A DNA stretch of 12,590 nt from Planctomycetota bacterium (GCA_020346805.1 CP070790.1:1441759-1454348); one strand, 5' to 3'; positions 1 to 7,722 are shown, counted from the first letter of the stretch. Numbers and translations: made by a program. Notes: generated from the sequence alone by a model not told the origin.

Positions 1-4
1 ATCC

Positions 5-39
5 AACAAAAACCAAAAACTACCACCTGTAGGTACAGG
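5..39 (-). terminator. possible intrinsic terminator of thiL
   Basis: On the minus strand, 22 bases past the thiL stop codon, CCTGT and ACAGG (26-39) form a 5-bp stem around a 4-base loop; a flanking G-T wobble pair could lengthen it. Six bases further on lies a T-rich tract, two runs of five T separated by GG. The stem is short and the T tract is slightly displaced, so this is a plausible but weak terminator. Confidence 0.4.
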
Positions 40-61
40 CTGATAATCTATTCGCTAAACT

Positions 62-991
62 TCATTTGAAATGTTCATAACCGCCAGGTTCAATAGGTCG
101 ACTCCCTTTATCCCGATCACGAATAACTATGGTAGTATCATCTCCAGGTGCCCTGGTTATTATCCGCCCTACCGGTGTCAGGCCATAGCGTTCGTGTTTT
201 AGGGCATAGCCCCCCACAACCAACAATTCAAAATCCTCGCCATCACTGAGGGCATGTTCCAGTGACGGTTTACCGTCCCGCTCCGCGCAGGCATGGGCGG
301 CTTTACTGATAATCTTCTCCAGTTGCTCAGAATACAACTCCGCATCACATCCGGAAGCTTCACACAACCGGTAGAGGTCCAAGGCCAAGCCGTCGGAAAT
401 ATCCATCATAGCGTGGAGATCCGGCTCCAAAGCCATCCGACAGCCTAATTCAACCCGGGGAGTAAAGGTCAGATGTCTACCCTCGAGGCTCCCCCCCAGA
501 GGCCCACTGACGTAGGTTGTATCACCAATCCGGGCACCGCTTCGCAGAATCGGCCCTTTAGGTGATATCGGTTCTGCAAGCATGGCCACATCGATGGCCA
601 ATTTTCCTGACCAACTGGTTGTATCCCCGCCAACAATCGAGCAGTCAAACTCATCGGCTACGCCAGCCATCCCCTCATAAAGATGCTTCACCTCATCAAA
701 CGACATATTCTTGCTAAGGGCTACGCTGACCGTAGCCGCCCGAGGCTTGCATCCCATGGCCGCACAATCACTCAGCGAGCAAGCGACGGCCTTCCGGCCG
801 ATCAATTTGAAACTGTGCTCCCCGGTATCGAAATGCACACCATCCAGCAGCATATCGGCGGTTATCACTATCAGCTCACTACCGAAGCGTACTGCCGCTG
901 CATCGTCGCCCATGCCGACGGGTATAAGTTCGCTATCAACGGCAAATCGCTCACGAAGCCACGCAACAAGTTCATTCTCGCCTTCGGTCAT
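62..991 (-). CDS. thiL: thiamine-monophosphate kinase ThiL
   Basis: ThiL phosphorylates thiamine monophosphate with ATP to give thiamine diphosphate, the last step of cofactor synthesis, in the cytosol. The 309-residue product has the usual family length and the AIR synthase/PurM-like two-domain layout. Visible motifs, in order, are GDDAA (28-32, nucleotide and magnesium site), Asp46 in the ADML stretch, SDCAAMG (74-80), VGGDT (120-124), DISDGL (197-202) and SDGEDFELL (249-257). The acidic metal-binding residues expected of the family are present. The start is the ATG at 989-991, with GGGA a few bases upstream as a weak ribosome site. It stands alone, with no other thiamine gene nearby, and is divergent from padR across about 130 bases. 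The family assignment is firm. Confidence 0.96.
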   Translation of the reverse strand: MTEGENELVAWLRERFAVDSELIPVGMGDDAAAVRFGSELIVITADMLLDGVHFDTGEHSFKLIGRKAVACSLSDCAAMGCKPRAATVSVALSKNMSFDEVKHLYEGMAGVADEFDCSIVGGDTTSWSGKLAIDVAMLAEPISPKGPILRSGARIGDTTYVSGPLGGSLEGRHLTFTPRVELGCRMALEPDLHAMMDISDGLALDLYRLCEASGCDAELYSEQLEKIISKAAHACAERDGKPSLEHALSDGEDFELLVVGGYALKHERYGLTPVGRIITRAPGDDTTIVIRDRDKGSRPIEPGGYEHFK

Positions 992-1036
992 AATCCCAGA
1001 TTAACCGGCAAAAAAGCCCAGGGAAAGCTTCACCAA

Positions 1037-1051
1037 TAGCGTTAAACGCTA
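1037..1051. promoter_or_regulatory. 15-bp perfect palindrome between thiL and padR
   Basis: TAGCGTT, one A, then AACGCTA is a perfect inverted repeat with 7-base arms. It lies in the divergent thiL/padR intergenic region, 38 bases upstream of the padR -35 hexamer. Its shape suits a dimeric DNA-binding protein. It does not match the ATGT-N8-ACAT consensus known for PadR itself, so autoregulation by the neighbouring gene is only a guess. Confidence 0.35.
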
Positions 1052-1089
1052 ATCGACCATGAAATTTGACATTTTTTTACATAAAGGCA

Positions 1090-1118
1090 TTGACAGGTAC
1101 CTTGTTATGCATTATAGT
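1090..1118 (+). promoter_or_regulatory. sigma70-type promoter of padR, leaderless layout
   Basis: A perfect -35 hexamer TTGACA (1090-1095), a 17-base spacer and a near-consensus -10 TATAGT (1113-1118) form a textbook housekeeping promoter. The expected start of transcription, about seven bases past the -10, falls on or next to the ATG at 1125, so the mRNA would carry almost no leader. No Shine-Dalgarno sequence precedes that ATG. Confidence 0.8.
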
Positions 1119-1124
1119 ATATTT

Positions 1125-1466
1125 ATGGAAAACCGATTTTTGGAAAACTGGACCACCCAGATTCGTAAAGGAATCCTCGAACTATGCATCTTGAATGCCA
1201 TGAAGGGTGCCAGGCTATACGGCTACGACATCGTCAAGAAACTTAGCGGCATCGAGGGCCTGGTCATTGGCGAAGGAACAATATATCCCATTTTGAGCCG
1301 GTTTAAGCGAGAGGGGCTAGTCAAAACCACTATTGAGGAATCGTCTGAAGGGCCGGCCCGCAAGTACTACCAGTTGACCGGCCGGGGTGAACAATATTTG
1401 GCCCGAATGAACCAATACTGGGGAAGTATAAAAAACGGCACTGATGCACTCATTACGGAGCAATAG
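1125..1466 (+). CDS. PadR family transcriptional regulator
   Basis: This is a 113-residue winged-helix protein of the PadR family: small dimeric DNA-binding regulators, usually repressors, that respond to ligands or membrane partners. Family hallmarks are the opening segment around RKGILELCIL (about 15-24), the LYGYDIVKKL helix, the GEGTIYPILSRFKREGLV recognition helix and turn (about 49-66), and the wing with GPARKYYQLTGRG. The start at 1125 is preferred over in-frame ATGs at 1059 and 1107 because family members begin close to this point and the promoter overlaps the upstream candidates. It ends in TAG two bases before the next ATG, so it is co-transcribed with the HAAS-domain membrane gene, a pairing often seen for PadR proteins. 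The ligand and target genes are unknown. Confidence 0.9.
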   Translation: MENRFLENWTTQIRKGILELCILNAMKGARLYGYDIVKKLSGIEGLVIGEGTIYPILSRFKREGLVKTTIEESSEGPARKYYQLTGRGEQYLARMNQYWGSIKNGTDALITEQ

Positions 1467-1468
1467 TC

Positions 1469-2368
1469 ATGATCCAGTTGGATGAACAAGCACGGACCCA
1501 CCTGGACGGATATCTTAACCAGGTAAAAATCCATCTGCGCGGATGCAAATCCGTCGATGCGGGAGAAGTGGTCAACGATGTACAGGAACATATCGAAAGG
1601 GAGCTTCAGGAAATACCAGAACCGATATCTTATAACGATGTTGATGCTGTGCTGACCAAGCTCGGCAGTCCTACCCAATGGGTACCGGCCGAAGGGCTTA
1701 CCTGGTGGCAGCAGTTTGTAAGCAGAATGCGCAGCGGACCGGAGGACTGGCGGCTAGCCTATCTATCTTTTGGACTACTAGTATTAGGATTTATCTTGCA
1801 ACCACTTCAAGAACCACAACAGATAGCTTGGGGTCTACTTCTAGCATTACCTATCCTCCTCCTGATAGGACCACCACTCACTACAACAATTTTATTAGCC
1901 AGCTTTTGCACTTCACGGGCATGTATATCAGCCACTGTTGCTCGAAATGAAGAACTTGGTGCCCAAAAATGGTTTATTTATCCGTCACTCATCCTTGTAT
2001 ACATCCCCCTTTTTTTGGCCTTATTATTGGTGCCAATTCCCCTCTTATTTGGATCGGCTGATGCACTAGAGCATAGTCACATAGACGCTTTCCCCTGGAA
2101 TATGAAGGGTGAACTGGCCTATTGGTCAATCGCTTTCATGTTTATTATTGCATTAACCGGGCTTTGGTGGTTCTTACTAGGTTGTGTGCACAAGATCTGG
2201 CCTAAACTTTTCAACGTTGTGTTCCGACCATTCGCTGAAAACATAAAACCCGCAGCCATTAATCTGCTTATGGGAATAGCTGTAGCGATATTCATGATCT
2301 GTTCCGCCTTAGGAGTACTAATGATTATTTTCCCCGGCTGGTATGATTACCTTAAAAAATTCGAATGA
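1469..2368 (+). CDS. HAAS-domain (DUF1700-like) polytopic membrane protein
   Basis: The first ~75 of 299 residues form a soluble helical domain (HLDGYLNQV, EVVNDVQEHIERELQE, then DVDAVLTKLGSPTQW) that fits the HAAS/DUF1700 family, whose members are habitually encoded just after a PadR regulator. The rest is membrane: hydrophobic segments at about 95-113, 119-147 (possibly two helices), 168-194, 216-243 and 262-288. The start ATG is two bases after the padR stop and has GGAG eight bases upstream, inside the end of padR, so the two are translationally linked. The product probably works with the PadR protein in sensing or modulating an envelope process; no enzymatic motif is visible. The membrane part uses noticeably more A/T-rich leucine codons (TTA, CTA) than thiL or argH, which may reflect composition or transfer. 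Confidence 0.8.
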   Translation: MIQLDEQARTHLDGYLNQVKIHLRGCKSVDAGEVVNDVQEHIERELQEIPEPISYNDVDAVLTKLGSPTQWVPAEGLTWWQQFVSRMRSGPEDWRLAYLSFGLLVLGFILQPLQEPQQIAWGLLLALPILLLIGPPLTTTILLASFCTSRACISATVARNEELGAQKWFIYPSLILVYIPLFLALLLVPIPLLFGSADALEHSHIDAFPWNMKGELAYWSIAFMFIIALTGLWWFLLGCVHKIWPKLFNVVFRPFAENIKPAAINLLMGIAVAIFMICSALGVLMIIFPGWYDYLKKFE

Positions 2369-2432
2369 CAAACAAAACCAGAAATGAAAATCCCTGAGTT
2401 TTATTAACAGACTAATATCGAGCGCAGGAATA

Positions 2433-3821
2433 TTACAATAATTTTTTCTTCCAGAACCGAAGTTGTTTTGCCACCGACTTCGGTCCCGCATTACCGACGC
2501 TTTTATAGCGTTGGACTACATTTTCAGCTCCGAGATAGTTATAAACATCCCTGCCTATCCGGTCGCAGACTTTTCGAAACTCCTCCAGCGACAAATCGGC
2601 CAGTTCCTTATCGCTTTTCTCACATCTGGCCACCAGTCGGCCGACGTATTGATGGGCTCGGCGGAAAGGAATCCCCTTACCCACCAGGTATTCAGCCAAA
2701 ACCGTTGCATCCAAGAAACCCTTACGGGTGGCGGCCAACAAGCGTTTCCGGTTAAACTTCATATTGGGAACCACCGCCGCTACAACTTCCAGCGAATCTT
2801 TGAGCGTATCGTGGGCGCTGAAAAGGTGAATCTTGTCCTCCTGCAAATCGCGATTGTAAGCCTGGGGCAAACTTTTGGTCAGGGTGAGCATGCCGACCAA
2901 GGCCCCATGAATTCGACCCACCTTGCCCCGTACCAGTTCGAGCACGTCGGGATTCTTCTTCTGCGGCATCATCGAAGAACCGGTACAAAAGGCATCACCA
3001 ATGGTAATAAAGTCAAATTCCTGCGAGGCGAAAAGTATCAAATCCTCCGCCAATCGCGATAAATGGCCGGCACAAATGGCAGCGGCCGACAAAAATTCGG
3101 TAATAAAGTCACGGTCACCGGCGGCATCGATGCTGTTACGCGTAATGGCAGCAAAACCCAAACGCCGGGCTACTGCCTGCCGATCTATAGAAAGTGTCGA
3201 ACCGGCCAGGGCCCCCGATCCCAGTGGACAAACATCGGCTCGCTTGCGGGCATTGCTGAATCGCTCCCGATCCCGCTGAAACTGCTCGACATACGCCAGA
3301 AGGTAAGCACCAACTGCAATGGGCTGAGCCCGTTGCAAATGGGTATACGAGGGCATCACCATATCGGCATAACGTTCCGCAGATTTCACCAAAGCCCGCT
3401 GCATATCGGCAAGCAGCGGTTTAATATCCAAATCGATGGCATCGCGGACATATAACCTAAGATCCAGGGCCACCTGGTCGTTGCGCGATCGGCCGGTATG
3501 TAGGCATCTTCCGGGTTCGCCCACCAGCCTGGTTAGCGCCACCTCAATAGCCATATGAATATCCTCGCAGGCCGGATCCCATTTGAATTTGCCGGCTACG
3601 ATCTGATCTTCGATCCGCCTGAGACCACGCTTGATGGCCCGGCAGTCGGCCTTGCTAATCAGCCCCACCTCAGCCAGCATTTCAGCATGGGCAATGCTGC
3701 CCACAATATCGTACTTCCACAAACGCCGATCGAATGACAAACTCTCCACGTAGGATTCCGTCAGGGCGTCAGCCGACTGCGAGAATCGCGCCTGCCAGCT
3801 CTTTTGTGCCGATTTACTCAT
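2433..3821 (-). CDS. argH: argininosuccinate lyase ArgH
   Basis: ArgH splits argininosuccinate into arginine and fumarate, the last step of arginine synthesis, acting as a cytosolic homotetramer. The 462-residue length is typical. Fumarase/aspartase superfamily signatures are all present: HTGRSRNDQV (108-117, substrate binding), SYTHLQ with the catalytic-region His161, and the mobile signature loop GSSMMPQKKNPD (281-292), which contains the catalytic serine (Ser282 or Ser283). The start at 3821 is fixed by a strong Shine-Dalgarno sequence, AAGGGAGGT (complement of 3829-3837), at good spacing. The gene stands alone, with no other arginine gene here, converging on the HAAS gene and divergent from the DUF1570 gene. 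I found no clear promoter or terminator for it. Confidence 0.97.
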   Translation of the reverse strand: MSKSAQKSWQARFSQSADALTESYVESLSFDRRLWKYDIVGSIAHAEMLAEVGLISKADCRAIKRGLRRIEDQIVAGKFKWDPACEDIHMAIEVALTRLVGEPGRCLHTGRSRNDQVALDLRLYVRDAIDLDIKPLLADMQRALVKSAERYADMVMPSYTHLQRAQPIAVGAYLLAYVEQFQRDRERFSNARKRADVCPLGSGALAGSTLSIDRQAVARRLGFAAITRNSIDAAGDRDFITEFLSAAAICAGHLSRLAEDLILFASQEFDFITIGDAFCTGSSMMPQKKNPDVLELVRGKVGRIHGALVGMLTLTKSLPQAYNRDLQEDKIHLFSAHDTLKDSLEVVAAVVPNMKFNRKRLLAATRKGFLDATVLAEYLVGKGIPFRRAHQYVGRLVARCEKSDKELADLSLEEFRKVCDRIGRDVYNYLGAENVVQRYKSVGNAGPKSVAKQLRFWKKKLL

Positions 3822-3905
3822 AAGATCGACCTCCCTTCATGGCCCAATCTACGGCAGGATGGTAAGCGGAGGCGAGACAACGGTCAAACCATACACTTCC
3901 GCTCA

Positions 3906-3919
3906 AATTCAATTGAATT
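3906..3919. promoter_or_regulatory. 14-bp palindrome between argH and the DUF1570 gene
   Basis: AATTCAATTGAATT is a perfect 14-base palindrome in the divergent intergenic region, 26 bases upstream of the -10 of the plus-strand gene. It could be an operator or simply an A/T-rich coincidence; only its position between two divergent genes favours a site. Confidence 0.25.
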
Positions 3920-3945
3920 ATGCCCACATTAACCAAACAACGGTA

Positions 3946-3951
3946 TATAAT
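3946..3951 (+). promoter_or_regulatory. -10 element of the DUF1570 gene, leaderless layout
   Basis: A perfect TATAAT ends seven bases before the ATG at 3959, placing the transcript start at or next to the initiation codon. No Shine-Dalgarno sequence is present and no good -35 hexamer lies at 16-18 bases, so the promoter may need an activator or another contact. Confidence 0.55.
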
Positions 3952-3958
3952 AGAATGC

Positions 3959-5173
3959 ATGTATAGAATAATTAATAAAAACAAAGCCGCATTACTGCTC
4001 GCCATCTTAACCGGACTCAATCTCGCCTGGGCCGATAGCGACGATATCCCGATCAATCAAGCCCAGGAAAATGCCTTGCTGCGGGCCACAGGTCCCGAAT
4101 TTGAAATCAAACGAACTCCTCACTTCCTCATCGCCTTTGATACTGAACGCTCACTGGTTAACGATCTGGTTTCCAGACTCGAATACACCTATCATGCCGT
4201 CTATCGCTTCTGTAAGGCATGTAAAATAAACGCCCGCCAACCCAATCACAGACTAGAGGTGATTTTTTTCAATAACCGTGAAAAATACGATCGTTATTCA
4301 GCCGGATTGGCATTCGCTTCCGCAGGAACTTATGGTATGTACTATGAGCCAACAAACAGATCGGCATTCTTTAACGCTATCAACGGACCTCAAATGACTA
4401 CCCTATATGCCGGCATTATTACATACCAGGACAGGCTGAATATGCTGCTTAAGTATCTAAAAAACATTAAAAACAATCATACCCCTATGGAAATTGAATT
4501 CAACAACGGCCGATGCGTCCTCATGACCAAGAAACAAGTTGAGAAAGAAATCGCCTCCGCCCAGCAATCGCTCAAAACCCTGGACAAAAAACGAAAGGTA
4601 TATTCAGAGCACATCAACCAGACGGTCATACAACACGAAACCGCACACCAGGTCTTGTTTAACGCCGGAATACATATACGTGGTGCGGAGAATCCCATAT
4701 GGTTGGTGGAGGGTTTAGCATGCCTCTTCGAGACCCCTCCCAGTGCTACCGGAACCGGATTTGCGGTCATCAATCAACAACGCCTCAAAGATTTCCGATC
4801 CGCCGTCGCAGGTTCCTCATCAAAACACTCGTTAAAATCGAATGATTTTCTTGAAGCCCTCCGGCACTCAAGAATTACTCCTTTGCAGGATTTAATCACC
4901 AATCCACACTTATTAAACAGGGAAGGTCAAAGCGGAGCCACTCAATATGCTTTGGCCTGGGCTTTAACCCATTACCTGCATCGGGTTAAAACAAAACAGT
5001 TCGCCGCCTATCTGCAAGACTTCCGTTCACGAAAATCCGATACCCGACTTCGACCGGCCGACCAACTCGCTTTGTTCGAAAAACACTTTGGCCCTATTGA
5101 TAAAACCTTCCAAAAAAGATGGGGCAACTATATCCTGGGTCTCAAAGTCCGTTCCACAGGCCCCAAATTGTGA
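3959..5173 (+). CDS. secreted DUF1570-like putative zinc metallopeptidase
   Basis: The product has 404 residues from the ATG at 3959. The first 25 form a classic signal peptide: a basic start (MYRIINKNK), a hydrophobic core (ALLLAILTGLNLA) and an Ala-Trp-Ala cleavage site before Asp26. The 13 codons upstream (ATG at 3920) would spoil this peptide, so 3959 is preferred. The mature protein carries a gluzincin-like zinc motif, HETAH at 226-230, followed by a likely third ligand, Glu251, in WLVEGLACLFE. This arrangement is typical of DUF1570/peptidase-MA-like proteins, which are abundant in planctomycetes. A charged, probably coiled segment (about 180-220) precedes the motif. Cys85 and Cys88 form a CxxC pair. 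Substrate and role are unknown. It precedes the small lipoprotein gene by 180 bases that contain a separate promoter candidate. Confidence 0.8.
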   Translation: MYRIINKNKAALLLAILTGLNLAWADSDDIPINQAQENALLRATGPEFEIKRTPHFLIAFDTERSLVNDLVSRLEYTYHAVYRFCKACKINARQPNHRLEVIFFNNREKYDRYSAGLAFASAGTYGMYYEPTNRSAFFNAINGPQMTTLYAGIITYQDRLNMLLKYLKNIKNNHTPMEIEFNNGRCVLMTKKQVEKEIASAQQSLKTLDKKRKVYSEHINQTVIQHETAHQVLFNAGIHIRGAENPIWLVEGLACLFETPPSATGTGFAVINQQRLKDFRSAVAGSSSKHSLKSNDFLEALRHSRITPLQDLITNPHLLNREGQSGATQYALAWALTHYLHRVKTKQFAAYLQDFRSRKSDTRLRPADQLALFEKHFGPIDKTFQKRWGNYILGLKVRSTGPKL

Positions 5174-5232
5174 TATCCGACCGGCAAAATCCTCGAATTC
5201 GCAATTAAAATCAATTGAAACGATTAAGGGAC

Positions 5233-5261
5233 TGCACATGACAGATAATTTCGCGTATAAT
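5233..5261 (+). promoter_or_regulatory. candidate promoter of the small lipoprotein gene
   Basis: A perfect -10 TATAAT (5256-5261) follows a poor -35-like TGCACA (5233-5238) at 17 bases. This would give a leader of about 85 bases ahead of the start at 5354. A second, weaker pair (TAAACA 5277-5282 and TATTAT 5300-5305, 17-base spacer) lies downstream. Confidence 0.45.
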
Positions 5262-5353
5262 GTCGACAAAGTATTTTAAACAAACACCGCCCCGAAGCGT
5301 ATTATCTGATATTGACATGGACAAATAGACCTGGGGTGTACCAGGAGACAACG

Positions 5354-5581
5354 ATGACCATTAAGAAAACTCTCATTCGCGGATTATTCGCCTCCCTGCT
5401 GGTCGGTGGTACCGTGGTTGGTATAGGGTGCGGTGATCTGCTCGGCACTTCAATAAAAAACGGTCTATATAACTACATCACTGGAAGCGTTACAACCGGC
5501 GGGGTAGTTAACCAGTTCGGTGATTTCGTAACTGATTTCTTCACTGGAGGTTTTGTGGGCGACAATGACAACAGTATCTAA
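5354..5581 (+). CDS. small putative lipoprotein, 75 residues
   Basis: The ATG at 5354 is preferred over an in-frame TTG at 5312 because AGGAG (5343-5347) sits six bases upstream and because the product then starts with a proper export signal: MTIKKTLIRG, then a hydrophobic run FASLLVGGTVVGIG ending at Cys25. Ile-Gly-Cys resembles a lipobox, although the -3 residue is Gly rather than Leu, so lipidation is likely but not certain. The mature ~50 residues are rich in Gly, Thr, Asn and aromatic residues and have no domain I recognise. Small Gly-Cys exported proteins of this style are common in planctomycete genomes (general impression, not a search). Function unknown. Confidence 0.65.
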   Translation: MTIKKTLIRGLFASLLVGGTVVGIGCGDLLGTSIKNGLYNYITGSVTTGGVVNQFGDFVTDFFTGGFVGDNDNSI

Positions 5582-5610
5582 TAACATACACTCCATAAAT
5601 ATGTCCATTG

Positions 5611-5659
5611 TCACAGGTAAAAACGGCCTGGCCATTACAGCAACATAAACATCCTGTGA
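5611..5659. repeat. inverted repeat TCACAGG ... CCTGTGA
   Basis: Perfect 7-base arms (5611-5617 and 5653-5659) are separated by 35 bases that include GGCCTGGCC. The repeat lies between the convergent lipoprotein and ribonuclease genes. Neither strand has a T run right after it, so it is not a standard intrinsic terminator. Confidence 0.3.
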
Positions 5660-5667
5660 TCCGGTGC

Positions 5668-5690
5668 AAAAAAGTATTATTCCAATACTT
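5668..5690 (-). terminator. weak intrinsic terminator overlapping the ribonuclease stop codon
   Basis: Read on the minus strand, AAGTATT, a GGAAT loop and AATACTT form a perfect 7-bp stem that runs directly into a T tract (six T in all, counting the two in the stem). The gene's last codons and its TAA stop lie inside the hairpin. The stem is A/T-rich with one G-C pair, so efficiency may be low. Confidence 0.45.
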
Positions 5691-7722
5691 CTTCCAGCGT
5701 CTCAGTACTTTCAACGACGCCGTCGCCATTCGACAATTTATGCCGCTTGGTCTGGGTCTCTACAAAAGCCTGGGTTTCTTCAAGAGGTTCAACCACCCGA
5801 ATCGCCCCACCACGACGATCGAAACACTCAAAAACATATTGATCAAGGCCCATATTCCCATCCGCATGCACAATAATCCGACGCGATGTCTCCTCTTCGA
5901 GGGAACGGATTGTTGACCGCTTGCGGTTCTGCAACTGAAAAGCCACTTCCGGGGCTACACGAATCTCGACCCTCTTGACCTGGTTATGATGCACCGCCAA
6001 ATGAAGCAATCGTATGATATCCAGAGTCATCGACTCCGGATTCTTGACCAGCCCCGATCCTCCGCAATGGGGGCAATCCTGATATATACTACGTTTGATC
6101 GAAGGCCGCATCCGCTGTCGAGTCATCTCAATTATCCCAAATGAACTCATACGCAAACACTTGGCCCGTTCTTTATGTTTCCTCAGTGCATCCCGCAGAG
6201 CCTTCTCAATACCCCGTCGATGCTTGTCCAGACGCATGTCGATAAAATCGCACAATATCAATCCACCGAGATCGCGCAGCCTCAACTGCCGGGCTATCTC
6301 CTCAGCCGCCTCCAAATTAATCCTGTATGCCGTCTGCTCCGCATCTTGAAGATCACGAAATCGCCCGCTATTGACGTCAATGGCCACCAAGGCCTCGGTT
6401 GAATCAATCACTAATGAACCACCTGACTTCAGAGGAACATAGCGTTCGTTGATGCGTACTATTTCCGACTCGATCTCGTATTCATGAAACAAAGGTCTGC
6501 GGCTCTCATACACTTCCACCGGGGCCGCGCTACGAGGCATCGCTATCGATAGAAAATCACGCACTTTCTTCGCGGTGGTCTCGGAATCGACGATGATCCT
6601 GTCAAAATCGGATGAATAAACATCTCGAATCGTTCGTATCACCAGGTTGGATTCCTGATAAAGTTCACACGGAGCCTGCTCGGTCTTGGTCCGCTCCGCC
6701 ACCAACTTCCATAACCTCTGAAGATACATCAGGTCATTCCGAAGTTCGCGCTTGCTTTTGGCCAGACCAGCGGTGCGAAGGATAAAACCCATCCCCTGAG
6801 GAAGTTTCATCTCCTCAAGAACTTTCCGCATTTTGCGACGCGATTCGTCATCGTCAATCTTTCGCGACACACCAAGCCGATTCATACCCGGCATCATCAC
6901 CAGGTAACGACCCGGAATGGATATATAAGTAGTGAGCGTCGGCCCTTTGGTGCCGATCCCTTCCTTGATAATCTGAACGATCACTTCCTGACCCCGACGC
7001 AGACACTTCTGTATGGGGGGACGTTCACGCCGAGGTGTTTTCCTCCCGACATTCTCGGGTTGACCTTTTCCCTCAGGAAAATACTGAGGCCGAAGATCGG
7101 AAATATGCAAAAATCCGTTCTTGGGCAGCCCAAAATCGACAAAAGCGGCTTGAATACTGGGTTCCACGTTGGTCACACGCCCCTTATAGATGTTACCCAC
7201 GTGAGATTCGGAAGTGGAGCGTTCGATAAAAAGCTCTTCAAGCCGATTCTGATGTAAAACGGCAATACGACACTCCTCACCTTCTGTAACGTTAATCAGC
7301 ATAACTCTGGCAGTGGCTAAACTCTCTTTAGAAATCGGCTTTATTTGGGGGGCCGCCATGGTTTTGCCTGCGGCCGCCACTCGGGTTCTTTTCCTCTTGC
7401 GCCTGGAAGTTAAACCACTCTTAGAAGTCGTTTTAGACGCTGATCCGCGAGCCGAACCGGATTTGACCTTTGATGCTTGATTCCCAGATTGTTTGGTAAC
7501 CTTACGCCTCTTTCTTCTTCTCCGAGACTTTGCCGATCGACCGTTTTGCTCCCCGTCTGTTGACATCGGTTTATCTAATTTTGTCGCCGCAATCAGTGAA
7601 TCATCCACCTTAGGTGGGGCTTCGATCCCTTTTTTCCCAGATTCTTGTCGTTTGACTCTTTTTTTCCGCGATCGTCGCGACACGACCGTTCTTTTCAAAA
7701 CCTTTTTCTTGATTTTCCTCAT
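5677..7722 (-). CDS. Rne/Rng family endoribonuclease with basic N-terminal extension
   Basis: This 681-residue protein is an RNase E/G-type endonuclease that cuts single-stranded A/U-rich RNA in mRNA decay and rRNA processing. The catalytic part starts near residue 138 (RVMLINVTEGEE). The S1 RNA-binding region follows (NIYKGRVTNVEPSIQAAFVD and FLHISDL, to about 255). The DNase-I-like active site holds AIDVNSG with Asp449 and FIDM with Asp495, equivalent to E. coli Asp303 and Asp346. The zinc-link motif CPHCGGSG (550-557) supports the usual dimer contact. Residues 1-125 form a Lys/Arg/Ser-rich, probably disordered extension with blocks such as SRRRRKRRK, placing the RNA-binding tail at the N end rather than the C end as in E. 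coli RNase E. The ATG at 7722 has only a weak ribosome site. It follows the DUF2344 gene by 132 bases. Confidence 0.93.
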   Translation of the reverse strand: MRKIKKKVLKRTVVSRRSRKKRVKRQESGKKGIEAPPKVDDSLIAATKLDKPMSTDGEQNGRSAKSRRRRKRRKVTKQSGNQASKVKSGSARGSASKTTSKSGLTSRRKRKRTRVAAAGKTMAAPQIKPISKESLATARVMLINVTEGEECRIAVLHQNRLEELFIERSTSESHVGNIYKGRVTNVEPSIQAAFVDFGLPKNGFLHISDLRPQYFPEGKGQPENVGRKTPRRERPPIQKCLRRGQEVIVQIIKEGIGTKGPTLTTYISIPGRYLVMMPGMNRLGVSRKIDDDESRRKMRKVLEEMKLPQGMGFILRTAGLAKSKRELRNDLMYLQRLWKLVAERTKTEQAPCELYQESNLVIRTIRDVYSSDFDRIIVDSETTAKKVRDFLSIAMPRSAAPVEVYESRRPLFHEYEIESEIVRINERYVPLKSGGSLVIDSTEALVAIDVNSGRFRDLQDAEQTAYRINLEAAEEIARQLRLRDLGGLILCDFIDMRLDKHRRGIEKALRDALRKHKERAKCLRMSSFGIIEMTRQRMRPSIKRSIYQDCPHCGGSGLVKNPESMTLDIIRLLHLAVHHNQVKRVEIRVAPEVAFQLQNRKRSTIRSLEEETSRRIIVHADGNMGLDQYVFECFDRRGGAIRVVEPLEETQAFVETQTKRHKLSNGDGVVESTETLEEVLE

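Noticed and set aside
683..1039. Plus-strand open frames inside thiL, and similar ones inside argH, the ribonuclease and EI
   Set aside because: They lie antisense to genes with full sets of catalytic motifs and encode no recognisable protein, so they are shadows of real genes.
1059..1124. N-terminal extension of the PadR protein from an ATG at 1059
   Set aside because: The strong promoter lies inside this stretch and family members start near residue 23 of the longer reading; the extension has no family similarity.
5312..5353. TTG start for the small lipoprotein, and the TTGACA at the same site as a -35 hexamer
   Set aside because: The ATG at 5354 has a proper ribosome site and gives a clean export signal. 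No -10-like hexamer lies 16-18 bases after the TTGACA.
5611..5659. Inverted repeat as a terminator for the lipoprotein gene
   Set aside because: The 35-base loop is large and no T run follows on either strand.
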